Positions 40,530 to 49,211 of a stretch of DNA of 64,000 bases are shown in pieces. Position 1 is the first letter of the stretch. Every line of letters begins with the position of its first letter. The position numbers and the translations under genes were made by a program. The notes under the pieces were generated by a model. That model was not told the origin of the DNA, ran no database searches, and saw only the letters and a list, made by a program, of their open reading frames with translations. The stretch is from Limnohabitans sp. (GTDB lineage: Bacteria; Pseudomonadota; Gammaproteobacteria; Burkholderiales; Burkholderiaceae_C), in the NCBI RefSeq assembly GCF_017848645.1, contig NZ_JAFEIF010000024.1, forward strand, positions 19,988 through 83,987, given 5' to 3'.

Positions 40530-41816
40530 GTGACCAACACCGCCCCCTCCGCCCCTGCGCCCAGGCGCATCGCCCACCTCGACATGGACGCGTTTTACGC
40601 ATCCTGCGAGCTGCTGCGCTACCCGCAGCTCAAGGGCATGCCGGTCGTCATTGGTGGCGGCAGGCGCAAAGAAGACGACCTGCTGAGCAAGCTGCAAGCG
40701 GCCTACCCCGACCACGAGTGGACCGAAGACAGCTTTGCCGAACGGCTGGACCGCATCCCGGTCGACTTCTTCCCGCGCTTGAATGGCTACACCGGGCGCG
40801 GCGTCATCACCACCGCCACCTATGCAGCGCGGCAGTTTGGCGTGGGCTCGGCCATGGGCTTGATGAAAGCCGCCAAGCTCTGCCCGCAGGCCATCATGCT
40901 GCCGGTGGATTTTGAGCGGTATCGGCACTTCTCGCGCACCTTCAAAAGCATCATCACCGACATCGCCCCCGTCATGCAGGACCGGGGCGTGGACGAGGTC
41001 TACATCGACTTCACCGACGTGCCCGGCGGCCAGCGTGAAGGGGGGCGCGTGTTGGCGCGCTTGATCCAGAAAAGCATTTATGAGGCCACTGGGCTCACCT
41101 GCTCGGTGGGTGTGGCCCCCAACAAGCTGATCGCCAAGATGGCCAGCGAGTTCAACAAACCCAACGGCATCTCGGTCGTGCACGAGGCCGACCTGCAAAC
41201 CCTGATCTGGCCGCTGGCTTGCCGCAAGATCAACGGCGTGGGCCCCAAGGCCGACGAAAAGCTCAAAGGCTTTGGTATCCACACCATCGGCGACCTGGCT
41301 GCACGCGAGCTGCCATGGCTGATGCAAAACTTTGGCAAAAGCTACGGCGCATGGCTGTTTGATGCGGCTTGGGGCCGCGACGACCGCCCGGTCGAGACCG
41401 AAAGCGAGCCCGTCAGCATGAGCCGCGAAACCACCTTCGAGCGCGACCTGCACGCCGTGCGCGACCGCGAAGAGCTCGGGGCCGTCTTCACCCGGCTGTG
41501 CGAACAAGTGGCGGCCGATTTGCAGCGCAAAGGATACGAAGGCAAAACCATCGGCATCAAGCTGCGCTATGACAACTTCCAAGCCGTGACACGGGACCAA
41601 AGCCTGACGGAATACACGGCAGACGCCAAACGCATCCGCCAAGTGGCCGGCCAGTGCCTCAAGCGGGTTGACCTGTCACGCCGCATTCGACTGCTGGGCG
41701 TGCGGGTGGGCTCGCTGGTCAAGGCGGGAGCAGCGCCTGATTCGGTGAATCACCCCATGAAGGCCGAAGAGCCGGGCCATGAATGGCAAACGCAGCTTCT
41801 GTTCACAGACGAATGA
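40530..41816 (+). CDS. dinB: DNA polymerase IV
   Basis: Y-family translesion polymerase of 428 aa. The catalytic motif LDMDAFYASCE is at about 17-27, the second acidic pair is in DEVYIDFTDV, and the SVGVAPNKLIAKMASEFNKPNG motif and HhH region follow. The likely start is a GTG at 40530, since the first ATG lies inside the catalytic motif. The insert GGGRRKEDDLLSKL after residue 42 is longer than in E. coli but is seen in related proteins. Confidence 0.93.
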   Translation: MTNTAPSAPAPRRIAHLDMDAFYASCELLRYPQLKGMPVVIGGGRRKEDDLLSKLQAAYPDHEWTEDSFAERLDRIPVDFFPRLNGYTGRGVITTATYAARQFGVGSAMGLMKAAKLCPQAIMLPVDFERYRHFSRTFKSIITDIAPVMQDRGVDEVYIDFTDVPGGQREGGRVLARLIQKSIYEATGLTCSVGVAPNKLIAKMASEFNKPNGISVVHEADLQTLIWPLACRKINGVGPKADEKLKGFGIHTIGDLAARELPWLMQNFGKSYGAWLFDAAWGRDDRPVETESEPVSMSRETTFERDLHAVRDREELGAVFTRLCEQVAADLQRKGYEGKTIGIKLRYDNFQAVTRDQSLTEYTADAKRIRQVAGQCLKRVDLSRRIRLLGVRVGSLVKAGAAPDSVNHPMKAEEPGHEWQTQLLFTDE

Positions 41817-41875
41817 GAGGCCTACCGCTGGTCAGCGGTTGGGGTGCAGAAGTGTCCCGGAAGATATCTTTTTAA

Positions 41876-41990
41876 TTTCGGAATAACTGAAACAAGTTCC
41901 TGACCATGGATACCAAGAGCTGAATTTCTGAAATACCGAAACAAAGCTTGACGACCCCAGCAAAACCCGATAGTTTCGGATTATCAGAAA
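41876..41990. promoter_or_regulatory. Three phased operator-like repeats before hipB
   Basis: Three 17-bp imperfect palindromes of the pattern TTTCNGANNNWCNGAAA start at 41876, 41925 and 41974. Start-to-start spacing is exactly 49 bp twice. The third copy is a near-perfect palindrome (TTTCGGA-TTA-TCAGAAA). They lie between dinB and the HipB-like gene, the usual place for HipB operators. Confidence 0.7.
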
Positions 41991-42039
41991 TAACAACCCC
42001 AAACCATGCCCCCGGATGCCCCTCCCCAGAAAGTTCCAC

Positions 42040-42330
42040 ATGGATGACAAGCCCACCCGACAAGTCACAGTTTTGACGACAGCCAACGCGCTAGGCCCCA
42101 TCGTGCGCGAACGGCGCAAATCCCAATCGCTGCGCATCGACGACGCGGCCGGGCTGCTGGGCGTGTCGGTGGACCTCATGTCCCGGCTCGAAAACGGTCA
42201 AGGCACAGTGCAACTGGACAAAGCCATGGCCGTGCTCGACGGCTTGGGCCTGGCGCTGATGGTCTTGCCCAAAGAACACCCTTGGGCCCTTGAGGCCAGC
42301 ACCCCAGGCGGCGGCTCGCCGAAGGCATGA
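42040..42330 (+). CDS. hipB: HipB-like antitoxin (XRE helix-turn-helix)
   Basis: Small regulator of about 96 aa with an XRE HTH: GPIVRERRKSQSLRIDDAAGLLGVS then DLMSRLENGQGTVQLDKAM. It is expected to bind the HipA kinase and repress the operon at the repeats just upstream. The ATG at 42040 has AGAAAG seven bases upstream; an in-frame ATG at 42016 would add eight residues and is possible. The hipA-like gene starts ten bases after its stop. Confidence 0.82.
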   Translation: MDDKPTRQVTVLTTANALGPIVRERRKSQSLRIDDAAGLLGVSVDLMSRLENGQGTVQLDKAMAVLDGLGLALMVLPKEHPWALEASTPGGGSPKA

Positions 42331-42340
42331 AAGGACTGTC

Positions 42341-43702
42341 ATGACCGACGCGCTGCATGTCTGGACCGACCAAACGCCCATAGCGGTCATCGAGCACGAA
42401 GGCCGCGATGACCAGTGGCGCTTGCGCTATGCACCGCCATGGCTCGCCAACCCACAAGCTTTTCCGCTGTCGCCCGCGCTGCCATTGGCCAGCGCAAAAA
42501 GCGCACCTGATGGGTACGGCTCTGCCACGATCAAGCGCTTTGTCGAGCACCTGCTCCCGGAAGGCCGGGCACTGGACGTGGCGGTCACCTACAAGGGCCT
42601 GACCAAAAGCAATGTCTTTGGACTCATCCGGGCGCTCGGTGCCGAGACGGCAGGTGCCTTGCAATTCACAGGTGATGTCACGGCCGCCCCCCCCGATGCG
42701 CCCACGCAGCGCGAAATACCCCTGAGCGAACTGGCAGAGCGGATCGCCCAGCGAGAGCAGCTGCCGCTGACCGTGTGGGACGGCCAAGTGCGCATGTCGG
42801 TCGCAGGCTTGCAAGACAAGCTGGTGGTTTTCATCGACACCCCACTGGCCGAAGGTGGGCGGCTGTGGCTGGTGGATGGGCAGCGCCTGGCCTCTACACA
42901 CATCCTCAAACCCGACACAGGCAACCCCAAGACACCGCACCTGGCCGTGAACGAGCACTTTTGCATGTCACTGGCCCGACGCATGGGCCTGCCCGTGGCC
43001 GATGTGACCTTGTTGCGCACGCCACGCCCCGTGCTGGTGGTGCGCCGTTTCGACCGGGCGATTCTGGGCTCTGGCGATTCAGTGCAGGTCCAGCGCCTGC
43101 ACATCATCGACGCCTGCCAAGCCTGCGACCTGCCGGTGAGCTACAAGTACGAACGCAACCTGGGCAACGCCGCCGAAGTGCGTCACATCCGCGATGGCCT
43201 GAGCCACGAAAAGCTATTCACCTGCGCCGAACTGAGCGGCAACAAGGCCAGCACGCGGCTGGCCATGCTGCGCTGGGCACTGTTTCAGTTTCTGATTGGC
43301 AACAGCGATGCGCATGGCAAGAATTTTTCGTTTTTCGTGCGCCCTGGCGGCCTGCTGGAGCCGACGCCTTGGTACGACCTGGTGAGCGTGCTGCAGTACG
43401 ACGGCTTTGACACCGAACTGGCCATGGCCTGGGGCGATGTTTTCGAGCACGAAGCTGTGAGCCCCTACGCCCTGGCCGACTTCGCCACCCGCTGCGGCAT
43501 CGACCGCAAACTGCTGCGCCGAGAAGGTCAGCGCCTGGCCAAACTGGCCGAACCCGCAGCCATGGCACAAGCCCTGGCGACGGAATACGAAGGAGACGAA
43601 CGAGCCTTTGCCCAAGGCATCGCCAGCTTTGTGGCCAAACAGGCCAAACGTCTGACACAGCTTGTCGAGGACGCTGCCCGCATCAAGGCCGAGTACCTGT
43701 GA
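42341..43702 (+). CDS. hipA: HipA-like serine/threonine kinase toxin
   Basis: Type II toxin kinase of 453 aa. It has the HipA N-terminal couple domain (MSVAGLQDKL, 152-161), HILKPD, NEHFCMSLARRMGLPV and VVRRFDR. The catalytic loop GNSDAHGKNFSF puts the catalytic Asp at 323 and the metal-binding Asn at 328, with YDLVSV supplying the second Asp near 346. All kinase residues seem intact. In E. coli HipA phosphorylates GltX and causes persistence; the target here is not known. AAGGA precedes the ATG at 42341. Confidence 0.87.
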   Translation: MTDALHVWTDQTPIAVIEHEGRDDQWRLRYAPPWLANPQAFPLSPALPLASAKSAPDGYGSATIKRFVEHLLPEGRALDVAVTYKGLTKSNVFGLIRALGAETAGALQFTGDVTAAPPDAPTQREIPLSELAERIAQREQLPLTVWDGQVRMSVAGLQDKLVVFIDTPLAEGGRLWLVDGQRLASTHILKPDTGNPKTPHLAVNEHFCMSLARRMGLPVADVTLLRTPRPVLVVRRFDRAILGSGDSVQVQRLHIIDACQACDLPVSYKYERNLGNAAEVRHIRDGLSHEKLFTCAELSGNKASTRLAMLRWALFQFLIGNSDAHGKNFSFFVRPGGLLEPTPWYDLVSVLQYDGFDTELAMAWGDVFEHEAVSPYALADFATRCGIDRKLLRREGQRLAKLAEPAAMAQALATEYEGDERAFAQGIASFVAKQAKRLTQLVEDAARIKAEYL

Positions 43703-43784
43703 ATGCGAAAACCCTTCGACAGGTCAAAACCGGGACACAGCCGACCTTCAGCAACGGCTACATTGCAAAAATAGGAGACCACAC

Positions 43785-44627
43785 ATGAATAAACTCAACT
43801 GCTTTTCCCTAACGACTGAGGGCCACGTCGCCCACCTGGTGATGAACCGCCCCGAGGCGATGAACACCATGCACCCCACCTTCTGGCGCGAGCTGCACGA
43901 GGTGCTGACCGACATCCACAAGGCGGGCACCGCCCGGGCGCTGGTGATCTCGAGCACGGGCAAACACTTCAGCGCGGGCATGGACCTGCAGACCTTTGGC
44001 AGCGCCATCCAGATGGACGACACCAGCGCCGAAGGCCGCTCGGCCGTGTACGACCTGCTGACCGACATGCAGCACACCTTCACTCTGCTCGAAGAACTGC
44101 GCATCCCGGTCATTGCGGCCATCCACGGCGGCTGCATTGGCGGCGCGGTGGACATGGTCACCGCCTGCTGCATGCGCTATGCCTCGGCCGATGCGTTCTT
44201 CTGCATCCAGGAAATCAACATCGGCATGGTGGCCGACGTGGGCACCTTGCAGCGCCTGCCCAAACTGCTGCCCATGGCCTTGGTCAAAGAACTGGCTTAC
44301 ACGGGCCGACGCCTGAGCGCCGACAAAGCGCTGGCACACGGCTTGGTCAACGACGTGCTGCCCACCCACGAAGCCACCGTGGCCGCTGCACTGCAAGCGG
44401 CCAAAGAAATCGCCAGCAAACCGCCCGTCGCCATCTGGGGCACCAAGCAAGTGCTGCACTACGCCCGCGACCACAGCACCGAAGACAGCCTGCGCCACAT
44501 GGGCTGGCTGCAAGGCGCGATCTGGAGCAACGCCAACGTGCGCGAGGCCATCAGCGCGTTCCAGCAAAAACGCGAGGCCAACTTTGCGCCGTTGCCTGCG
44601 CTCAAGGGGTTTCGGGAATTTGGCTGA
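43785..44627 (+). CDS. Enoyl-CoA hydratase/isomerase family protein
   Basis: Crotonase-fold enzyme of 280 aa. The oxyanion-hole segments are KHFSAGMDLQTFG and IHGGCIGGAVDMVTACCMRYAS. The residues EINIGMVADVGTLQRLP resemble dienoyl-CoA isomerases (ECH1 type), where an Asp replaces one hydratase Glu. AGGAG sits before the ATG at 43785. It stands after hipA without related fatty-acid genes, so its substrate is open. Confidence 0.88.
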   Translation: MNKLNCFSLTTEGHVAHLVMNRPEAMNTMHPTFWRELHEVLTDIHKAGTARALVISSTGKHFSAGMDLQTFGSAIQMDDTSAEGRSAVYDLLTDMQHTFTLLEELRIPVIAAIHGGCIGGAVDMVTACCMRYASADAFFCIQEINIGMVADVGTLQRLPKLLPMALVKELAYTGRRLSADKALAHGLVNDVLPTHEATVAAALQAAKEIASKPPVAIWGTKQVLHYARDHSTEDSLRHMGWLQGAIWSNANVREAISAFQQKREANFAPLPALKGFREFG

Positions 44628-44663
44628 GGCCAGTTGGGCTACCACACGAGAACACCACCCGCC

Positions 44664-45143
44664 ATGTCAATGACCATTGCACCCGACGATCCCGCTCGGC
44701 CAGATGTGTATGCGCTGCTCGACGAGCACCTGCGCCACATGCATGAACTTTCACCGCCTGAAAGCGTTCATGCACTCGATGTGGACCAACTCAAAAGGCC
44801 CGAAATCACCTTCTGGTCCGCTCGCGATGGCGATCAGCTTTTGGGATGTGGCGCGCTCAAGGAACTGTCCCTTGATCATGGCGAGATCAAATCCATGCGA
44901 ACCCCAACCGTCCAGCGACGTCAGGGCGCGGGTCGTGCCATTTTGAATCACATCATCAGCGAAGCCATCGCGCGCGGCTACCAACGACTGAGCCTGGAAA
45001 CCGGGCCAGCCAGCACGTTTGCGCCAGCGCACCAACTGTATGAGAGCGCCGGATTCCGGCCCTGCGGCCCCTTTGGCGACTACCAACTTGACCCCCATAG
45101 CGTCTTCATGACCATGGACCTCCAAAGTCATGCGGCAGCTTGA
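44664..45143 (+). CDS. GNAT family N-acetyltransferase
   Basis: Acetyltransferase of 159 aa. The acetyl-CoA-binding pattern is RRQGAGRAILNHIISEA, followed by RLSLETG and the C-terminal HQLYESAGFRPCGPFGDY. The ATG at 44664 is chosen for its position before the domain; an upstream in-frame start adds ten residues. The family acts on small molecules or proteins; the substrate is unknown. Confidence 0.85.
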   Translation: MSMTIAPDDPARPDVYALLDEHLRHMHELSPPESVHALDVDQLKRPEITFWSARDGDQLLGCGALKELSLDHGEIKSMRTPTVQRRQGAGRAILNHIISEAIARGYQRLSLETGPASTFAPAHQLYESAGFRPCGPFGDYQLDPHSVFMTMDLQSHAAA

Positions 45144-45283
45144 CTTCACGCCACTCACAACGTTGCCTTAAGCGCATTCGGTGACACTTGAATCAGCCAA
45201 AAGTCAATACGACCAGCGACTGATCCGGCCCGATGAAGTTTGAATAGTCCATGTTGTTGCCGACCATGTGGATTTTTTCTTTA

Positions 45284-45355
45284 TAGGAGCCCACCCTGTG
45301 GGCGAAGGCTTGCAGGGCGTGTTCCACGCCCATCGCCCACAGGGGTGGACTCCTA
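45284..45355. repeat. REP-like palindromic intergenic element
   Basis: A 72-bp element with long imperfect inverted ends: TAGGAGC-CCACCCTGTGGGCGA pairs with TCGCCCACAGGGGTGG-ACTCCTA. An inner hairpin GGGCGTG / CACGCCC sits in the middle. This is the style of extragenic palindromes in Pseudomonas and Burkholderiales. No second copy was noticed in this window. The rest of 45144-45413 holds no convincing gene. Confidence 0.6.
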
Positions 45356-45413
45356 CAAAAACTCGAAATAAACCATGGCTTATGGCACCCGAGTGCTGCA
45401 AATAGAGAGACCC

Positions 45414-45596
45414 ATGCCCAACGATCGCCCGATGAAAGTTCAATGGTTTGAGTCTGCCCATATCCGTTCGGCTTCGGAGGATGGCAAAGAAATCTGATGG
45501 TTTTCCGCCCTCTTCATCATTACAGCCCTGACCGACCAGCCGGATAAAGCCAAAGTCCGCAACTATTGGAGCTGGTTAGGGACACTAACCAGTTGA
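45414..45596 (+). pseudogene. N-terminal remnant of a BRO/DinD-like protein
   Basis: The frame from ATG 45414 reads MPNDRPMKVQWFESAHIRS, an in-frame TGA at 45495, then WFSALFIITALTDQPDKAK and VRNYWSWL, ending at a second TGA (45594). The pattern of a charged start, then W[YF]FS-x2-D[VI]-x4-LT-x5-YW is that of BRO-N or DinD-type proteins, usually about 250 aa. Only some 60 residues remain, broken by a stop, so this is a decayed fragment. Confidence 0.5.
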
Positions 45597-45686
45597 AATT
45601 AGATACTCCGGGCAATAAACTGCGGCGGATCAATGCACACGCCGCCCAAGCTGCTCCTTCCTTTCTCAACCCTCATTCATCCAACC

Positions 45687-46028
45687 ATGTTCAGTGCAGC
45701 ATTCATTTGGGAGCCCGGATCCTACGACGCTGAGTTCAATGAACTCAATGCCATCATCGATGCGGTGGCCAAAGCCTCGCCCGGCTTCATCGGCGTCGAA
45801 GAGTGGGCTTCAGACGATGGCAAACGTCACAATGCCATCTACTATTGGGAAACCATGGATGGCCTCAAAGCGTTGGGAACCCATCCCAGCCACATCGAGG
45901 CAAAACAAAAATATGCCCAATGGTACAAGGGCTATCACGTTGTTATCTCCGAGGTCATCAAGTCTTATGGCGACTCTGCCTTTCAGCACCTCACACCCAA
46001 TCAGCGCCATGCAATCTCACTGACGTGA
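45687..46028 (+). CDS. Antibiotic biosynthesis monooxygenase-like protein
   Basis: Small protein of 113 aa with the ferredoxin-like ABM fold: MFSAAFIWEPG, then SPGFIGVEEWASDDGKRHNAIYYWETMDGL and HPSHIEAKQKYAQWY. Such proteins act as small oxygenases or stress proteins, usually as dimers. The first 18 codons of the longer frame look non-conserved, so the ATG at 45687 is preferred. It lies between two gene remnants. Confidence 0.72.
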   Translation: MFSAAFIWEPGSYDAEFNELNAIIDAVAKASPGFIGVEEWASDDGKRHNAIYYWETMDGLKALGTHPSHIEAKQKYAQWYKGYHVVISEVIKSYGDSAFQHLTPNQRHAISLT

Positions 46029-46170
46029 ATCAGTCGCAGGGCGCCGTGACCTCGAGTCCAATGGATTGAACACCTCAAACCCCAGCGCCTGGAATTCAGC
46101 CTCATTCCGCGCAACTGCGGTCAGTCCATTCACTTTCGCATTGACGGCCATCATGGCGTCAACGTAAACC
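46017..46170 (-). pseudogene. C-terminal remnant of a PIN-domain (VapC-like) toxin
   Basis: The minus strand encodes VYVDAMMAVNAKVNGLTAVA then RNEAEFQALGFEVFNPL, the last third of a PIN toxin: the D-[AS]-[ML]-[IM]-A motif, [GL]LT-x2-[TA]RN-x2-[DE]F and NP[LW] end. The upstream part, with the first catalytic Asp and an antitoxin partner, is missing. It overlaps the end of the ABM-like gene. From 46171 to 46427 I see no gene, only a small inverted repeat (GACCAAGCCCTTGGTC near 46270). Confidence 0.6.
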
Positions 46171-46427
46171 GTGGCGCAGGCAACGCGGCAAGCGCATCAA
46201 TTTTTGACGGCGTTGAGCAGGCCAGCTGCTGGTCGCACCATGGTAAATTTGACCTCTTTTTGACCCATCGACCAAGCCCTTGGTCAAGCCCTTATGCCCA
46301 CTTTGTTGTTTCAAGTATGTCAAGGGCCGCAACGGCGCAAACAGTCCGCAAAGTGCGAACAAAAAGACCCACCAAGCCACCCCATTGAATGGGGTCATCG
46401 ATTCGACCGGGTGCGCAGCTTGCACGC

Positions 46428-49175
46428 ATGCCGATGAGTGCCCGCCTCACGCTCTCCCCCCAAGGCCACCTTCGATTGGACTTGCATGGCCCGGATTCAG
46501 ACGCCGCCTTGGATGCGAGCCTGGAAGGGCCGTTGGACAAGGCCTTTTCGGCAGGCGCGGGGCACGGCCTGCTGCACCTGGGGGCCACGGGCGTGGGGCA
46601 GGTTTTGCCGGGCGCATTCGCTTGGTGGCGCGACTTTGCTGCGCGCTATGTAACCGGACTGTGCGCCGTGGCAGACGACACCACAGTCGCCGACATCACG
46701 GTGGCCGTACCCGAGCGGGCGGCGCTGGAGGCTTGGCTGCTTGACCTGCCGCCCATGCGCGGGGCGGAGTATGCCGATGCCGACGCTCTGGCGCAGTTGT
46801 GGGCGCAAACTGAGGCGGCGCTGCGTGCAGAGCTGGCCGCATCGCAGACGACCTTGGCCGAATTTCTGCACAGCTGCAACGCGGCCTGGCACCAGGTGGG
46901 CCGGGTCCATTTCAATCTTGCAGAAAACCGCAAAGACCCGGACTCACCCTTCGCCTTCCTCGCCACCTACACATCGCGCCTGTCCGCGCATGGCAAAGCC
47001 CAGCACATGCCGCTGTCGCGCGCACTCACCGAATTCTCAGACGGCAAGCAGCAAGCGCAACTGCTCAAACTGCTGGTGCCTGTGCAACGTGCGGCGGAAC
47101 AATGCGCGTGGTTGATGGAGATGGTGACCGAGGGCGAGATTTACCACCCGCTGCGCTGGACGCAGGCGCACGCCTATGCGTTTTTGCAAGATGTGCCCAA
47201 GCTAGAGGCCGCAGGCATTGTGGTGCGCACCCCCAGCAACTGGGCCGCAGGCCGCCCCGCACGCCCCAAGGTCAGCGCCAGCATTGGCAGCCAACAGCCC
47301 TCAGTGCTGGGCATGGACGCCTTGCTCGACTTCGACATGGGCATCACCTTGGGTGACGACAAACTCACAGAGGCCGAAATACAAGCCCTGCTCCAAGGCG
47401 GCGATGGCCTGCAACTCTTGCGCGGCAACTGGGTCGAGGTGGACGCGCAAAAGCTCAAGCGCATGCTGCAGCGCTTCACCGACATCCAAAACATCAGCAC
47501 CCGCCAAGGCTTGTCGTTTGCAGAGGCCATGCGCCTGACGGCACGCGCCTCCCTCGATGCAGGCGATGGCACGGATGACGCCGCCGCCGACTGGTCTGAG
47601 GTCAGCGCCGGACCGTGGCTTGCCCAAACGCTGCAAGGCCTGCGCCAACCCGAAGGCCTGGCCCACATTGACCCGCGCCCCGAATTGCAAGCCACCTTGC
47701 GACCCTACCAAGAGGCTGGCGTACGCTGGCTTTACCTGCTCACGCGGCTGGGCCTTGGCGCCTGTTTGGCCGACGACATGGGGCTTGGCAAGACCATGCA
47801 AATCCTGTCGCTGCTCTTGGTGCTCCAACGTGAAAACTTGCAGAGGAGCAAGCTCGAAGACAAGCGCAAAACCAAAGGGGCTACCCCAGCGGCACCCGCG
47901 CCCACCCTGCTGGTGGCCCCGGCTTCGCTGCTGGCCAATTGGCACGCAGAGAGCCAGCGTTTTGCCCCCAGCCTCAAGGTGCTCATCGCCCACCCGTCGG
48001 CCATGCCCGCAGACCCATTGCGTGCCCTGGAAGCCGCCGCCTTCGCGCAGGTCGATCTGGTCATTACCAGCTACAGCACGCTGCTGCGCTTGCCTGCGCT
48101 GCAGCAAATGCGCTGGCAGCTCGTGGTGGCCGACGAAGCGCAGGCCTTGAAAAACCCCGGTGCCAAGCAAACGCAGGCGATTAAAAAACTCAACGCGGCC
48201 AGCCGCATCGCCCTCACCGGCACGCCTGTCGAAAACCGCCTGTCTGACCTGTGGTCCATCTTTGACTTCACGCACCCCGGCCTGCTCGGATCGGCCAAAG
48301 TCTTTAGCAACTTCGCCAAGCGCCTGGACAGCCAAAAGCACTACGGCCCCCTGCGGGCACTGGTCAGCCCCTACATTCTTCGCCGCCTCAAGACCGACAA
48401 ACGCGTCATCAGCGATCTGCCCGACAAGACGCAAACCAATGCCTGGTGCCACTTGCGGCCCGCACAGGCGGCCTTGTACCAAGCGGCGGTCAAGGAGTTG
48501 GCCCAGGCTTTGGAGACTGCCGACGGCATGGCGCGGCGCGGTTTGGTGCTGTCGTACTTGATGCGCTTCAAACAAATTTGCAACCACCCCTCGCAATGGC
48601 AAGGCAACGGCGCATGGGACGAAGAAAACAGCGGCAAATTTGCCCGCTTGCGCGAGTTGGCAGAAGTCATCGCGGCCAAGCAAGAAAAGATGTTGGTCTT
48701 CACCCAGTTCCGCGAAACAACGGCACCGCTGGCCGCCTTTTTGGGCAGCATATTTGGCCGCGAAGGCCTGGTCTTGCACGGCGGCACGCCGGTGGCCCAA
48801 CGGCGCGAGTTGGTCAAACGGTTTCAAGAAGACGATGCCACACCGTTCTTCATACTCTCCCTCAAAGCCGGGGGCTCAGGCCTGAATCTGACTGCCGCCT
48901 CGCACGTCGTTCACTTTGACCGCTGGTGGAATCCCGCCGTCGAAAACCAAGCCACGGACCGCGCTTATCGCATCGGCCAAAAGCGCAACGTGCTGGTGCA
49001 CAAATTTGTCTGCCGAGGCACTATCGAAGAGCGCATCAACCAGATGATCGAATCCAAACAAGCCCTGGTCAATGACGTGCTGCAAAACGAGACCGAAATG
49101 CAGCTCACCGAGCTGAGCGATAAAGAGCTGCTCAATTTGGTGCAGCTCGATATTCACACCGCCATAGAGGGCTAA
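46428..49175 (+). CDS. SNF2-family helicase/ATPase
   Basis: Swi2/Snf2 ATPase of about 915 aa. The N-terminal half (1-420) contains a SNF2-associated domain with GNWVEVDAQKLKRML. The motor follows: ADDMGLGKTMQ (motif I), DEAQALKN (motif II), TGTPVENRLSDLWSI (III), LKAGGSGLNLTAASHVVHFD (V) and QATDRAYRIGQKRNVLVHKF (VI). Such proteins translocate on double-stranded DNA and remodel protein-DNA complexes. The SWIM protein gene follows 36 bp later, a common pairing. The ATG at 46428 or 46434 is the likely start. Confidence 0.9.
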   Translation: MPMSARLTLSPQGHLRLDLHGPDSDAALDASLEGPLDKAFSAGAGHGLLHLGATGVGQVLPGAFAWWRDFAARYVTGLCAVADDTTVADITVAVPERAALEAWLLDLPPMRGAEYADADALAQLWAQTEAALRAELAASQTTLAEFLHSCNAAWHQVGRVHFNLAENRKDPDSPFAFLATYTSRLSAHGKAQHMPLSRALTEFSDGKQQAQLLKLLVPVQRAAEQCAWLMEMVTEGEIYHPLRWTQAHAYAFLQDVPKLEAAGIVVRTPSNWAAGRPARPKVSASIGSQQPSVLGMDALLDFDMGITLGDDKLTEAEIQALLQGGDGLQLLRGNWVEVDAQKLKRMLQRFTDIQNISTRQGLSFAEAMRLTARASLDAGDGTDDAAADWSEVSAGPWLAQTLQGLRQPEGLAHIDPRPELQATLRPYQEAGVRWLYLLTRLGLGACLADDMGLGKTMQILSLLLVLQRENLQRSKLEDKRKTKGATPAAPAPTLLVAPASLLANWHAESQRFAPSLKVLIAHPSAMPADPLRALEAAAFAQVDLVITSYSTLLRLPALQQMRWQLVVADEAQALKNPGAKQTQAIKKLNAASRIALTGTPVENRLSDLWSIFDFTHPGLLGSAKVFSNFAKRLDSQKHYGPLRALVSPYILRRLKTDKRVISDLPDKTQTNAWCHLRPAQAALYQAAVKELAQALETADGMARRGLVLSYLMRFKQICNHPSQWQGNGAWDEENSGKFARLRELAEVIAAKQEKMLVFTQFRETTAPLAAFLGSIFGREGLVLHGGTPVAQRRELVKRFQEDDATPFFILSLKAGGSGLNLTAASHVVHFDRWWNPAVENQATDRAYRIGQKRNVLVHKFVCRGTIEERINQMIESKQALVNDVLQNETEMQLTELSDKELLNLVQLDIHTAIEG

Positions 49176-49211
49176 CCGTCCACCACCCACTATTCAGAGG
49201 AGATCGCCAAC

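Noticed and set aside
45204..45461. Minus-strand 85-aa ORF over the REP-like element
   Set aside because: It runs through the palindrome and reads as low-complexity Trp/Ser/Thr sequence with no ribosome binding site.
46159..46425. Minus-strand 88-aa ORF before the SNF2 gene
   Set aside because: No recognised domain, no Shine-Dalgarno sequence, and it overlaps the PIN-toxin relic in a different frame.
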